Shown in pieces: positions 44,348 to 54,324 of a stretch of DNA of 62,669 nt. The stretch comes from Deltaproteobacteria bacterium (GTDB lineage: Bacteria > Myxococcota_A > Polyangia > Polyangiales > JADJMO01): assembly GCA_025363655.1 (NCBI GenBank), contig JANYDK010000005.1, forward strand, positions 1-62,669, written 5' to 3'. The first letter of the stretch is position 1. Each line of letters opens with the position of its first letter. Under the pieces are notes generated by a model. The model worked only from the letters and a program-made list of their open reading frames with translations. It was not told where the DNA came from and did not search any database. Position numbers and translations under genes: made by a program.

Positions 44348-45526
44348 ATGCAGATGAGCGCGACGACGTTGTCTCGGGCCGTGTCCGTCTTCGTTCGTCC
44401 GTGGGCTCGTCACCTGTTCGGGACGATCTGCGCGGTGCTCGTGATGCGCGTCGCCTTGCCTTGGTGGTGCGGGCGCGACGCCGAGGCTTGGTATCAGGGC
44501 GACGTCGAGATGCAGCGCAGCCTCGCCGACGAGCTGGTCGCCTTCGAGCTACGCGCCCAACCGACGTCGGTAGGAGGCAGCCGCTTCGACGGCGAATGGG
44601 CGCTCGTCACCCATCAAATGACTGCGCTCGGGCTCGCGCAAGTCTGCCTCCGACATCCTGAATTGAAGTCTCGCTATGCGCCTGTCGTCACCCGCGCCGC
44701 GCTCGCCAGCTTTGGCCCCGAAATGCGCGACTTCGGCACCGCCGCGTGGCACGGCGAAGACGCGATGGCGAGCCTCGACTCGTCGCACGGTCACGCCTAC
44801 CTCGGTTATCCCGCGCTCGCGATCGGCATGGCGCGGGTGGTCGATCCGGCGTTTCCGCCTGACGTGGCGCATGCACACGATGCGCTCATTGCAACGTTCG
44901 AGCGGAGACTGCTCGCATCGGACACGGGTCTCATCGAGACGTATCCAGACGAGGCCTTTCCCACCGACGTCGCCGCCGTCGCTGCTGCGATTGCCGTGCA
45001 TGGTCGGGTCACCGGCGTCGATCACGCACCTGTGCTCGCGCGTTGGGCCGCCGCAGTGCGCCGCTTTCAACTCGATCCCGCGAGCGGTCTCGTTCATCAA
45101 CGCATGGGCGCACTCGAGGGTCGCTTGCACGATGCGCCACGCGGCTCGGGAACGGCGCTCGCCGCGTACTTCGCCGGCTTCGCCGATCGCGCGCTCGCTG
45201 CCGAGCTCGCCGCCGCCGTCTCACGCCACGAGTCGACCTTCTTCGGCTTCGCCGCCGTCCGCGAATACGCTGCGGGACATGATGGATCGGGCGACGTCGA
45301 CAGCGGTCCGGTGATCCTCGGCGTCTCGGTCAGCGCGACTGGCTTCGCGCTCGCGTCGGCGCGCGCACATGGCCTCCACGATGATTTCGTGCGCCTCTAT
45401 CGAACGACGAATTTCTTCGGCCTGCCCGTGACGTCGGGCGGTCGTCGTCGCTTCGCGGTGGGGGGCGTGATCGGTGATGCGCTGCTGCTCGCGCTGCTCA
45501 CGTCGGGGCCGGAGCTGGCGCCGTGA
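44348..45526 (+). CDS. Hypothetical protein, alpha/alpha-barrel-like
   Basis: 392 residues. One N-terminal membrane helix (about 18-40) and a helical body with repeated paired helices. Segments [21 protein letters not shown] and [20 protein letters not shown] recall linalool dehydratase-like or other (alpha/alpha)6-barrel proteins, but this is a tentative resemblance. Next to it, and overlapping by four bases, is a small membrane protein gene, so they are coupled. Confidence 0.55.
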   Translation: MQMSATTLSRAVSVFVRPWARHLFGTICAVLVMRVALPWWCGRDAEAWYQGDVEMQRSLADELVAFELRAQPTSVGGSRFDGEWALVTHQMTALGLAQVCLRHPELKSRYAPVVTRAALASFGPEMRDFGTAAWHGEDAMASLDSSHGHAYLGYPALAIGMARVVDPAFPPDVAHAHDALIATFERRLLASDTGLIETYPDEAFPTDVAAVAAAIAVHGRVTGVDHAPVLARWAAAVRRFQLDPASGLVHQRMGALEGRLHDAPRGSGTALAAYFAGFADRALAAELAAAVSRHESTFFGFAAVREYAAGHDGSGDVDSGPVILGVSVSATGFALASARAHGLHDDFVRLYRTTNFFGLPVTSGGRRRFAVGGVIGDALLLALLTSGPELAP

Positions 45527-45732
45527 TCGCGCTCATCGTGCCATTTTGCGTGCTTCGAATGGTGCTCGCGCGACTCGGCGACACGTACGGGGTGCTCGAC
45601 TCGTCCGGGCGTCCGAACGTCGCGATGGTGGTGCTGACGGTGGTGGTGTGCGGGTTGCGTTGGGCGCTCCTGCTGGGGGTTCCCTCTCGCCTCGGGCATG
45701 CGGTCGCGTACCTGGCCACGGGGCGACGATGA
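45523..45732 (+). CDS. Small two-helix membrane protein
   Basis: 69 residues with two hydrophobic segments (about 2-14 and 33-54) and an Arg-rich end. GTG 45523 overlaps the stop of the preceding gene (GTGA), supporting translation. No family was recognised. It is the last gene before tRNA-Ser. Confidence 0.5.
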   Translation: MIALIVPFCVLRMVLARLGDTYGVLDSSGRPNVAMVVLTVVVCGLRWALLLGVPSRLGHAVAYLATGRR

Positions 45733-45778
45733 CTTTTGGGGTCGCGTCCGATCGACGGAGCAGCTAGAAACACGTCTC

Positions 45779-45863
45779 GGAGGAGTGGCCGAGTGGTCTA
45801 AGGCAGCGGTTTTGAAAACCGCCGTGGGGCAACCCACCGGGGGTTCGAATCCCTTCTCCTCCG
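45779..45863 (+). tRNA. tRNA-Ser(TGA), probable island attachment site
   Basis: Class II tRNA of 85 bases. Acceptor GGAGGAG pairs perfectly with CTCCTCC. The anticodon stem is GCGGT/ACCGC with loop TTTGAAA (anticodon TGA at 45813-45815), the variable arm is GTGGGGCAACCCACC, and the T-loop is TTCGAAT. The discriminator base is G and CCA is not encoded. The accessory region with integrase lies immediately to its right. A duplicated 3' end (attR) was not found in the window and may lie beyond the right edge. Confidence 0.96.
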
Positions 45864-45957
45864 CTGGGGTTTCAGCTGGGATTTCCGGGGGATGGGGCCG
45901 GAACGAGGCGTTGGTCGAGGGGACCGGAGGTGCCTGGAGAGGACCGGTTTGGACCCC

Positions 45958-45979
45958 CGATCTCGGCACGATCTCGGCA
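45958..45979. repeat. Tandem 11-base repeat downstream of tRNA-Ser
   Basis: CGATCTCGGCA occurs twice in tandem, without mismatch, about 100 bases beyond the tRNA. It could be an integrase arm-type site or chance. The rest of the 45864-46078 gap shows nothing else recognisable. Confidence 0.4.
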
Positions 45980-46078
45980 CGGCGCTGGCGTGTCGCCCCG
46001 CCCATGTGACATCACTTGCGGCCGCTGCACCACGTCGCAGCAGCCCGAGCGAGAGCGTGCGAAACCGGAGGTACCTGC

Positions 46079-46885
46079 GTGGCTGAACCGAACGGGCGGG
46101 TCGAAATCTATCTTCAGGCTCGTCGATTGTTGCAGCACCTGTACGAGCTGTACCTCGAGCATGGCCATCTCAGGTGGGACTACTCGGTCGATGACGACGA
46201 TGTCGCGGAGATGTTGGCGCTCGGCATGACGGTGGCGGAGGGCAAGCGTGCTCTCGACGTCCTGGAAACCAAACGCCTCGTGCGCGCGTCGACCCTCCAC
46301 TCCGTCGAGCTCGATCAATTCGGCGTCGACGCCGTAGAAGATCTCGCACGGCTCGACCGGCTCTTGCCCGTCGCAAGGGCCGCCGGTCTCGTCCCCCGCG
46401 GCATCGAGGGGGGAGTAGACGTCGCGGAACTGGAGCAACACTTGAGTTTCGTGCGCGAAGTCGAGCTCCGATCGCTCCTTGCGCGGGATCTCGACGAGCT
46501 CCGCCGTGCGATGGACACCGGCCTGGTCAAGGCGAGCCTCATCCTCTGCGGCTCGATTTTGGAAGCTCTGCTTCTCGACGTCGTCAGTCGAAGGTCCGAC
46601 CTTGCCGCGGCCTACCGACCAAAGAAGAAGTTTCCGGACGGTTTCTCGCTCTGTGACTTCATCGAGATCGTCGTGGGCGAGCAGATCGTGCCGGAAGCCG
46701 TGGGCAAGATGGCAAACTGCGTGGTCGACCACCGAGACCTGATCCATCCAGCCGCCGAGCAGCGAAGAGCAACCAAGATCGACACTGAGCGCGCCGTCGC
46801 CATGGCCGCCTTCCTGAGGGTCGTCACCAAGGATCTTGCCGACGCCTACGTCAGCGGCGCGATCGCCGCGTTCGAGAATCGGTGA
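46079..46885 (+). CDS. Island hypothetical protein, possibly HEPN-like
   Basis: 268 residues, mostly helical. The N-terminal part (about 1-95) resembles a winged-helix-type segment, and the C-terminal part (about 150-265) has a hydrophobic helix (ASLILCGSILEALLLDVV) followed by VVDHRDLIHPA. The R-D-L-I-H element near residue 222 recalls the Arg-x(n)-His motif of HEPN proteins, but spacing is not canonical. GTG 46079 has a strong Shine-Dalgarno sequence (GGAGG, seven bases upstream). It is convergent with the next gene, 26 bases apart. Confidence 0.55.
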   Translation: MAEPNGRVEIYLQARRLLQHLYELYLEHGHLRWDYSVDDDDVAEMLALGMTVAEGKRALDVLETKRLVRASTLHSVELDQFGVDAVEDLARLDRLLPVARAAGLVPRGIEGGVDVAELEQHLSFVREVELRSLLARDLDELRRAMDTGLVKASLILCGSILEALLLDVVSRRSDLAAAYRPKKKFPDGFSLCDFIEIVVGEQIVPEAVGKMANCVVDHRDLIHPAAEQRRATKIDTERAVAMAAFLRVVTKDLADAYVSGAIAAFENR

Positions 46886-46911
46886 GCGAGGATTGCGACC
46901 CGCTCACAAAT

Positions 46912-47796
46912 TCATCGCAAGACGATCCCGACAAGCGAGGTCGCGACCGCGAGCACATGCTCGGCGAGCGGGCGATCGAACTCCAAGCCGTCATGGTGGG
47001 GAGCCGAACCGTGACGTTCCGGGTTGCAGAGCGAGCGAGCTTTGTCGATCTGGTCGTTGATACGCGCTGTGGCATAGGCGCCATACCGCTCGGTGACGCG
47101 TCCCGTGAGCTTCGAGATTTCGTCGAGCGCGCGATAGCCAACACGCGCCACCTCCGCGTAGCGGCCGTCGTCGAGTGCTCTTCGCGCGTCGCTCAGGTGT
47201 GCGACCGCCCGCTGGGCGCCGTCGTCATGCTGTGCAGGCAGCGTGATCTCGATCAGTAGCCGTCCTGGCGGACGAAGCGCCGAGAGGATCTCGCTGCACC
47301 AGCGGTCCCGCATCTCGAACGGCTCAGAACGAATGTCCTGGCAAGGACTGCGTCCAGTGCCGCCGTCCAGCATGGCGACGAGATCGTCGAACCAGGGCGC
47401 ATTGCCGGTGATCAGCGGACCCTTGGTCAGGTAGTAGAGTTGCCCCTCGAAACGGGCGAAGAGCCGCCCCGACTCGCGAAATCTCTCGATTGCATCGAGA
47501 GCTCCTCCAGGAAGGTCCGTCGCCATCGAGAAGCTAGCCTCGGCGGGGAAGAACAGACGGCACGCCTTGTCTCGGTTCGTCCATCGCGCCCGCACCGACA
47601 GTCTCGGTTCGGCTGGCGCCGTCACGATATTCGAGGGCAGAGCAGCTCGCGTGAACGCAATGACGCCATCAAAGTGGAGCGCGTAGCCTCGCTGCTGAGC
47701 GGGCCCAAGCCCATCGGTCGGCACACGAATGGTCCATTCCAAGCGATCAATGGCGTCGCGCCGTGCAACGACTTCGGTGATGAACGTCGAGCCCAT
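46912..47796 (-). CDS. Island hypothetical protein with abortive-infection-like C-terminus
   Basis: 294 residues; no family recognised. The N-terminal two thirds is mixed alpha/beta, while the last about 90 residues are helical and end NPERHGSAPHH, then AEHVLAVATSLVGIVL. This resembles the C-terminal HEPN-type domains of some abortive-infection proteins. ATG 47796 is chosen because upstream sequence is the shadow of the plus-strand relic. It is divergent from the hsd region. Confidence 0.5.
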   Translation of the reverse strand: MGSTFITEVVARRDAIDRLEWTIRVPTDGLGPAQQRGYALHFDGVIAFTRAALPSNIVTAPAEPRLSVRARWTNRDKACRLFFPAEASFSMATDLPGGALDAIERFRESGRLFARFEGQLYYLTKGPLITGNAPWFDDLVAMLDGGTGRSPCQDIRSEPFEMRDRWCSEILSALRPPGRLLIEITLPAQHDDGAQRAVAHLSDARRALDDGRYAEVARVGYRALDEISKLTGRVTERYGAYATARINDQIDKARSLCNPERHGSAPHHDGLEFDRPLAEHVLAVATSLVGIVLR

Positions 47797-47891
47797 CCGA
47801 GAAGTAGAATATGAGGGCGTCGCTACAGCAAGCCATCGCTGGCGCCCCCTCACGGCACACTCGCCGCCGGCAGAGATGATGGAAGTCGGCC

Positions 47892-48284
47892 ATGGCCGCC
47901 AAGAAGCAGCGCAAGCCCACGTCCGAGCCCGCCGCCGCGGCCGGTGCTTTCGGCTTCGAATCCAAGCTCGGGGAAGCCGCCGACAAGATGCGCGGCCACA
48001 TGGACGCCGGCGAGTGCACGCGTGTCGTGCGGATCGTGTGCATCGGCCAGGACGCGCGCATCGACCCGGACGTGCCGCCCACGTGACAGGTTCCCTCGCC
48101 GGGCGCGGTTCCTCTGTCGGCGAGCGGGGTGACGCTGGATCCCGTGGAAGCGTCTCTGCCGCCTCGACCTGCCACCGAGGGTACGAGCCCGGTGGATGGC
48201 CCCGCGGGGAGGTCGACCCCATCGCGCCACGGGGATCCGACAGCGCCGTCGGCGAAGCCGCCGTCCAGCCACGGCCACATCTAG
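47892..48284 (+). pseudogene. HsdM N-terminal relic joined to an unrelated tail
   Basis: The first about 40 codons read like the start of a type I modification subunit: a Lys/Pro-rich leader, then FESKLGEAADKMRGHMDAGE, matching the SKLW-AADK-RGNMDA-EY pattern. Homology then stops abruptly; the same frame reads on to TGA at 48084-48086 and, beyond that stop, to TAG at 48282 as a Pro/Ser-rich, high-GC3 stretch unlike HsdM. This is a truncated second hsdM recombined onto the 3' end of another gene. The intact hsdM starts 15 bases later. Confidence 0.65.
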
Positions 48285-48299
48285 TACCCTCGAGCCCTC

Positions 48300-49853
48300 A
48301 TGCCCCTCCCTGCCGACTTCGAGAAGAAGCTCTGGGCCGCCGCCGACCAGCTCTGGACGAATAGCGCCCTCCAGCCGTCGGAGTACTCGACGCCCGTCCT
48401 CGCGTTGATCTTTCTTCGCTATGCCGACGCCCGGTTCGCCCAGGCCGCGAAGGAGCTCGCCTCGAAGTCGCGTCGCCGCGGCGGGATCAGCAAGGACGAC
48501 TACCACGCGCTCGGTGTCCTCTACCTCCCCGAGACCGCCCGCTTCCGTCGGCTGCTCGAGCTGCCCGAGGGCTCGGACATCGGCAAGGCGCTGAACGACG
48601 CGATGAAGGCCATCGAGGCGGAGAACGACGAGCTGAAGGACGTGCTGCCGAAGACCTACGGCCGCTTCGACTCGACGATGTTGAAGGAGCTGCTCAAGCT
48701 CTTCGGCACCATCGCCGACGACGTCGAGGGCGACGTCTTCGGGCGCATCTACGAGTACTTTCTCGGCAACTTCGCCCCGGCCACGTTGCAGAAGGGCGGC
48801 GAGTTCTACACGCCCGTCTCCGTCGTCCGTCTGATCGTCGAGATCCTCGAGCCGTACCACGGCCGCATGCTTGATCCGGCGTGCGGCTCCGGCGGCATGT
48901 TCGTGCAGAGCGCCAACTTCATCGCCGCGCACGAGAAGAGGGCCCAGGACGAGATCTCCGTCTACGGCATCGAGAAGATCGCGCAGACCCTACGCCTCGC
49001 GCGCATGAACCTGGCTGTGCACGGCCTCTCCGGCGACATCAAGGAGGCGAACACCTACTACGACGCCGACGCGCACGGCGCCGAGTGGGGCAAGTTCGAC
49101 TTCGTTGCGGCCAACCCGCCGTTCAACCAGAACGCCGTCGACAAGGATCGCATCAAGGACGACACGAAGCGCTTCCCGTTCGGCATGCCGAGCACGGACA
49201 ACGCGAACTACCTCTGGATTCAGCTCTTCTACTCGGCGCTCGGCGACAAAGGACGCGCGGGGTTCGTCATGGCCAACAGTGCGAGCGACGCACGCGGCAG
49301 CGAGCTCGAGATCCGCAAGAAGCTGATCCAGTCCGGCGCCGTCGACGTCATCGTGACGCTCAGCCCGAACTTCTTCTACACGGTCACGCTGCCCGTCACG
49401 CTGTGGTTCTTCGATCGCGGTAAGGCGAAGACCGACCGCAAAGACAAGGTCCTCTTCGTCGACGCGAGGCATATTTTCCGTCAGGTCGATCGTGCGCATC
49501 GCGACTTCACGTCCGAGCAAGTCGAGTACCTCGCCAACATCGTCCGGCTCTATCGCGGGCAGTCCGCCGAGAACCGCCACGGCGGTGGGAAGATGCTCAA
49601 GGAGCACTTCGGCAAGGGCAAGTACGCCGATGCCGCGGGACTCTGCAAGCTCGCGTCGATGAAGGAAATCGCGGCGCAGGGGTGGAGCCTCAACCCCGGT
49701 CGCTACGTCGGCGTCGCCGAGCGTGAGGCGGAAGCGTTCGACTTCAAGGAGAAGCTTGAGACGCTGAACGAGGAGCTCGAGCGGCTCAACGGCGAGGCGC
49801 GCGAGCTTGAGACCAAGATCGCCGAGAACGTCAGCGCGATTCTGGAGGCGTGA
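48300..49853 (+). CDS. hsdM: Type I restriction-modification, DNA methyltransferase subunit
   Basis: 517 residues. N-terminal helical domain ([23 protein letters not shown]) then the N6-adenine methyltransferase domain with SAM motif DPACGSGGM (192-200) and catalytic NPPF (272-275), ending in a coiled coil (about 480-515) that contacts HsdS. Length and order are normal, so modification should be functional. No Shine-Dalgarno sequence is seen before ATG 48300. The hsdS ATG shares one base with its stop (TGATG). First intact gene of a five-gene chain. Confidence 0.95.
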   Translation: MPLPADFEKKLWAAADQLWTNSALQPSEYSTPVLALIFLRYADARFAQAAKELASKSRRRGGISKDDYHALGVLYLPETARFRRLLELPEGSDIGKALNDAMKAIEAENDELKDVLPKTYGRFDSTMLKELLKLFGTIADDVEGDVFGRIYEYFLGNFAPATLQKGGEFYTPVSVVRLIVEILEPYHGRMLDPACGSGGMFVQSANFIAAHEKRAQDEISVYGIEKIAQTLRLARMNLAVHGLSGDIKEANTYYDADAHGAEWGKFDFVAANPPFNQNAVDKDRIKDDTKRFPFGMPSTDNANYLWIQLFYSALGDKGRAGFVMANSASDARGSELEIRKKLIQSGAVDVIVTLSPNFFYTVTLPVTLWFFDRGKAKTDRKDKVLFVDARHIFRQVDRAHRDFTSEQVEYLANIVRLYRGQSAENRHGGGKMLKEHFGKGKYADAAGLCKLASMKEIAAQGWSLNPGRYVGVAEREAEAFDFKEKLETLNEELERLNGEARELETKIAENVSAILEA

Positions 49854-51091
49854 TGCCGCGGCCCCATGAATGGCATCGCGTCGTCTTGTCGGAAGTCTGC
49901 GAATCGATCGTCGACTGCGTCAACAAGACTGCCCCTGTCGCCGATGAGCCAACGCCGTTCAAGATGATCCGCACGACCAACGTACGGGATGGCTGGGTCA
50001 ACCTAGACGAGGTGAAGTTCGTCACCGAGGAGGTGTTCGCCAAGTGGACGCGACGGCAACTGCCACGCCGCGGCGACGTAATTCTCACGCGCGAAGCACC
50101 TCTCGGCGAGGTGGGGATGCTTCGATCGGACGACACCGTGTTTCTTGGCCAGCGTCTCGTGTCGTATCGCGCGGACCCAGCGAAGCTCGATAATCGATTT
50201 CTTCTGTACGCGTTTCAAGAGCGTGACCTGCAAGCTCAGATAAAGTCGCTCGGCTCCGGAGCGACCGTCGAGCACATGCGGGTGCCCGACGCGGAGAAGC
50301 TCACGCTTAGGCTCCCGCCGCTGCCCGTTCAGCGCCACATCGCCGACATCCTCTCCGCCTACGACGACCTCATCGAGAACAACGCGAGACGCATCCAGAT
50401 TCTCGAGGAGATGGCACGCTCGTTGTACCGGGAGTGGTTCATCGAATTCAGGTTTCCGGAGAACCGTAAGGCGCGGTTCGTCGGTCATGGCGATGCGCGC
50501 ATCCCGAGCGGGTGGGCGGTAGAGACGCTTGGCAAAGCAGCATCGTTCATCAGCCGTGGCGTGTCGCCGAAGTACGCCGACGACGGGCCCGAAGTGGTCG
50601 TCAACCAGAAGTGCATCCGTGATCAGCGTCTATCGCTCGAACCAGCCCGACGCCACGCGACAAAGGTTCCAGCCGAGAAGTACGTTCGTGTCTTCGATGT
50701 CCTCATCAACTCCACCGGCGTCGGAACCCTAGGCCGCGTCGCTCAAGCTCTCGCAGACCTGAAAGGCTGCACCGTCGACACGCACGTGAGCATCGTACGG
50801 CCCGGCCCGGCCGTGACGCCACACTTCTGGGGCTACGCGCTGATGGCGAAGGAGCCGTACTTTGAGGCGCAGGGGGCCGGCGCCACTGGGCAGACCGAAC
50901 TGGCCCGAACTCGCATCGGCGAAACTCCGATCGTTCTCCCGCCCCGCGAGCTTCAAGCCAAGTTCGACAAACTTGTTGCCCGGTGGCGCGACTCGGCGAC
51001 GATCCTCCAAACCAAGCAGCGCGTGCTTCAGACGACTCGCGACCTGCTTCTGCCCCGCCTCATATCCGGCGACTTCGAGCTGCAACCATGA
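49853..51091 (+). CDS. hsdS: Type I restriction-modification, specificity subunit
   Basis: 412 residues with two target-recognition domains (about 1-150 and 205-360). They are separated by a central conserved helix (PLPVQRHIADILSAYDDLIENN...ARSLYREWF) and closed by a distal one (PPRELQAKFDKLV...LLLPRLISGDFEL). It therefore specifies a bipartite target. ATG 49853 is preferred over GTG 49850 because GGAGG sits four bases upstream. Base composition is a little more AT-rich than hsdM and hsdR, as is common for exchanged specificity genes. Its stop overlaps hsdR (ATGA). Confidence 0.93.
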   Translation: MPRPHEWHRVVLSEVCESIVDCVNKTAPVADEPTPFKMIRTTNVRDGWVNLDEVKFVTEEVFAKWTRRQLPRRGDVILTREAPLGEVGMLRSDDTVFLGQRLVSYRADPAKLDNRFLLYAFQERDLQAQIKSLGSGATVEHMRVPDAEKLTLRLPPLPVQRHIADILSAYDDLIENNARRIQILEEMARSLYREWFIEFRFPENRKARFVGHGDARIPSGWAVETLGKAASFISRGVSPKYADDGPEVVVNQKCIRDQRLSLEPARRHATKVPAEKYVRVFDVLINSTGVGTLGRVAQALADLKGCTVDTHVSIVRPGPAVTPHFWGYALMAKEPYFEAQGAGATGQTELARTRIGETPIVLPPRELQAKFDKLVARWRDSATILQTKQRVLQTTRDLLLPRLISGDFELQP

Positions 51092-54000
51092 GCCCCGGCA
51101 CACTCGAAGCCGACGTCGAGCAGGCCGCGCTCGACCTCCTCGCCTCGATGGGCTGGGCGTCGGAGAACGTCTACGACGAGGTCTTCGGCGAACACGGCAC
51201 GCTCGGCCGTGAGACTAAGGGCGACGTCGTCCTCGTGCGCCGGCTGCGGGCTGCCCTGGAACGATTGAACCGGAGCCTGCCCGCCGAGGCCATCGACACC
51301 GCCATCGAGGAGCTTGCTCGCGACCGATCGGCAATGGGCCTCGCCAGCGCCAACCGAGACGTCTACGGCCTGCTCAAGAACGGCGTGAAGGTGAAGGTCG
51401 CGGCGGCGGCCGACGATGACGACGAGCGTGACGTCACCGTTCATGTCATCGACTGGAGCAACCCGGCGAACAACGACTTCTTCGTCGCTCAGCAGCTTTG
51501 GGTGCAGGGCGAGATCTACCTCCGGCGCACCGACCTCGTCGGCTTCGTCAACGGCTTGCCGCTCGTCTTCATCGAGCTAAAGGCGATCAACCACAACGTC
51601 GAGACCGCGTACCGCGACAACTTCCGCGACTACCTGACCGCCATCCCGCAGATCTTCTGGTTCAACGCGCTCGCCATCGTCTCGAACGGCTTCGAGAGCC
51701 GCATCGGCAGCGTCACCGGCGCCTGGGAGCACTTCAAGGAGTGGAAACGCATCGAGCACGAGGACGAGCCGGCGCGCGTCAGCCTCGAGGTCATGCTGCG
51801 CGGCGTCTGCGAGAAGGGTCGTCTTCTCGATCTGATCGAGAACTTCACGCTCTTCTCCGAGGTGAAGTCCGGCGTCGCGAAGATCGTCGGGCAGAACCAC
51901 CAGTTCCTGGGCGTGAACAACGCCATCGCCGCGGTGAAGAAGTACCAGCTGGCATCGTTGCCGCCGGGCGTGGACGCGAAGAAGCTCGCCGAGCGTCGCC
52001 GCCTCGGCGTCTTCTGGCACACGCAGGGCTCGGGCAAGTCGTTCTCGATGGTCTTCTTCTCGCAAAAGATCCTGCGGAAGATCCAGGGCAATTGGACGTT
52101 CGTCATCCTCACCGATCGCGAAGACCTCGACGACCAGATCTACAAGACGTTCTCTGCGTGCGACGCCGTGAAGGACAAGAACGTCCAGGCCAAGAGCGCT
52201 GATCACCTCAAGCGGCTTCTCACCGAGGACCACCGCTATGTCTTCACGCTCATCCAGAAGTTCCGCACCGACGTGAAGGGCGCGACGTACCCGATGCTCT
52301 CGGACCGGAGTGACATCATCGTCGTCGCCGATGAGGCGCACCGCAGCCAATACGACACTTTCGCCCTGAACCTGCGCAATGCCCTGCCGAATGCTGCCTT
52401 CATCGGCTTCACCGGCACGCCGCTCATGGCCGGCGAAGAGAAGACCAAGGAGGTCTTCGGCAATTACGTCAGCGTCTACAACTTCCGTCAGGCCATCGAG
52501 GACAACGCCACCGTCCCGCTCTACTACGAGGCGCGCATCCCCGAGTTGCAGCTCTCGAACGAGGATCTGGCCGATGATCTCGCGGAGCTCGTCGACGAGG
52601 CCGACCTCGACGACGACCAGCAGAAGAAGCTCGAGCGCGAGTTCGGTCGGCAGTATCACCTGCTCACCCGCGAGGACCGCCTCGATACGATCGCCGCCGA
52701 CATCGTCACGCACTTCATCGGCTTGAACACATCCAAGGCCGACGGAGCCAAGCTCTTCGCCACCAAGGCGATGATGATCGCCATCGACAAAGTCACCGCC
52801 GTGCGGATGCACGACAAGGTGAAGCTCGCTTGGAAGGCGCGGTTGGACGAAGAGAAGGCGAAGCTCGGCAGCTTCCAGGATGCCGAGCGCGCTGCGGCCG
52901 TCGCACTGGTGAAGTTCATGGAGGAGACCGACATGGCCGTCGTCGTCTCCCAGGCGCAGAACGAGGTCGAGACGTTCAAGAAGAAGGGCCTCGACATCGC
53001 GCCGCACCGCGCCCGCGTGATCAAGGAGGACCTCGACACGAAGTTCAAGGACGAGAAGGACCGTCTGCGGATCGTCTTCGTCTGCGCGATGTGGATGACC
53101 GGCTTCGACGTGCCGAGCTGCGGTTCGGTCTACCTCGACAAGCCGATGAGGAACCACACCCTCATGCAGACCATCGCGCGCGCAAACCGCGTCTTCGAGG
53201 GCAAGGTCAACGGCCTCATCGTCGACTACGTCGGCGTCTTTCGGAACTTGCAGAAGGCGCTCGCCATCTATGGCACGGGTGCCGGCGGTGGCGTGCGTGA
53301 GGGCGACTCGCCGGTGCAGCCGAAGGAGGTCCAGCTCCAGCAGCTCGCCCACGACATCCAGGAGGCCAAGGCCTTCTGCAAAGCGAAGGGTGTGGATCTC
53401 GACGCGGCCCGGGCGGCGAACCCACTCCAGCGCCTCGCGGCCCTACGCGCCGGCGTGGACAAGCTCGTTCGTCCCTCAGAGACGAAGAAGAGGTACCTTG
53501 AGCTCGCCGGGGGCGTCGACCGCGTCTACCGGGCCATCGGCGTCGATGAGCGCAAGAACGCCCTCGCCAGCGACTGGGCCGTCATCACCGACCTCGCCCG
53601 CGGCATTCACGGCCTCGAGCAACCCGTCGACATCAGCAAGCTGATGGAGTCGGTCGAGCGCCTCCTCGACGAGTCCATCGACGCCGGCGGCTACGTCATT
53701 CGGGAGCCCAAGGGCACGCCGTACGGCGGACGCGTCCACCTCGGCAACATCGACTTCGACGCCCTCGCCCGTTACTTCAAGAAGGCGAAGCAGAAGGCCG
53801 TCTCCGCCGAGGTGGTCACCGTCGCCGTCCGACACCAGGTCGACACACTCGTCCGCCTCAACCCAACCCGCAAAAACCTCCGCGACCAGCTCGAGCTACT
53901 CATCGCCGACTACAACGACGGCGCCCACTCCACCGAGCGGTTCTTCAAGGAGCTCCTCGCCTTCATGAAGAAGGTCGGGGCCGAGCAGGGCCGAGCGCAG

Positions 54001-54324
54001 GGCGAAGCGCTCGACCAGGAGCAGCTCGCCTTCTATGACCTCGCCGCGGTGCCGGCGGTGACGCTATCGCCGGCGGAGCGGGAGCTGGTGAAGAAGATCG
54101 CGCGGGAGTTGCCGAAGAAGCTCGAGAAGAAGCTGGTGATCGACTGGCGGAAGACGCAGCGGTCGCGGGCGGCGGTGAAGGCGGCGATCAAGGATGGGCT
54201 CGACGCGTTGCCGGAGGCGTACGGGGAGGACGAGTACGGGAAGCTCGTCGAGGCGGTGTACGAGCACGTGTACGAGTCGTATTGGGGTGAGGGGAAGAGC
54301 AAGTACTTGGAGGGGGGGAAGTGA
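51088..54324 (+). CDS. hsdR: Type I restriction-modification, endonuclease/translocase subunit
   Basis: 1078 residues. Order: N-terminal PD-(D/E)xK nuclease (VFIELKAINHN, Glu-x-Lys), SF2 motor with Walker A HTQGSGKSFSM, DEAH-box ADEAHRSQYD and FTGTPL, a second motor lobe (IVFVCAMWMTGFDVPSCG, QTIARANRVF), and a C-terminal helical domain binding HsdM/S. All key residues are present. ATG 51088 overlaps the hsdS stop. The frame reads upstream to 50983 only as an hsdS shadow. Its own stop overlaps the next gene (GTGA). Confidence 0.95.
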   Translation: MSPGTLEADVEQAALDLLASMGWASENVYDEVFGEHGTLGRETKGDVVLVRRLRAALERLNRSLPAEAIDTAIEELARDRSAMGLASANRDVYGLLKNGVKVKVAAAADDDDERDVTVHVIDWSNPANNDFFVAQQLWVQGEIYLRRTDLVGFVNGLPLVFIELKAINHNVETAYRDNFRDYLTAIPQIFWFNALAIVSNGFESRIGSVTGAWEHFKEWKRIEHEDEPARVSLEVMLRGVCEKGRLLDLIENFTLFSEVKSGVAKIVGQNHQFLGVNNAIAAVKKYQLASLPPGVDAKKLAERRRLGVFWHTQGSGKSFSMVFFSQKILRKIQGNWTFVILTDREDLDDQIYKTFSACDAVKDKNVQAKSADHLKRLLTEDHRYVFTLIQKFRTDVKGATYPMLSDRSDIIVVADEAHRSQYDTFALNLRNALPNAAFIGFTGTPLMAGEEKTKEVFGNYVSVYNFRQAIEDNATVPLYYEARIPELQLSNEDLADDLAELVDEADLDDDQQKKLEREFGRQYHLLTREDRLDTIAADIVTHFIGLNTSKADGAKLFATKAMMIAIDKVTAVRMHDKVKLAWKARLDEEKAKLGSFQDAERAAAVALVKFMEETDMAVVVSQAQNEVETFKKKGLDIAPHRARVIKEDLDTKFKDEKDRLRIVFVCAMWMTGFDVPSCGSVYLDKPMRNHTLMQTIARANRVFEGKVNGLIVDYVGVFRNLQKALAIYGTGAGGGVREGDSPVQPKEVQLQQLAHDIQEAKAFCKAKGVDLDAARAANPLQRLAALRAGVDKLVRPSETKKRYLELAGGVDRVYRAIGVDERKNALASDWAVITDLARGIHGLEQPVDISKLMESVERLLDESIDAGGYVIREPKGTPYGGRVHLGNIDFDALARYFKKAKQKAVSAEVVTVAVRHQVDTLVRLNPTRKNLRDQLELLIADYNDGAHSTERFFKELLAFMKKVGAEQGRAQGEALDQEQLAFYDLAAVPAVTLSPAERELVKKIARELPKKLEKKLVIDWRKTQRSRAAVKAAIKDGLDALPEAYGEDEYGKLVEAVYEHVYESYWGEGKSKYLEGGK

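Noticed and set aside
51577-53352. A 591-codon minus-strand frame inside hsdR
   Set aside because: hsdR motifs are unambiguous on the plus strand; this is a shadow.
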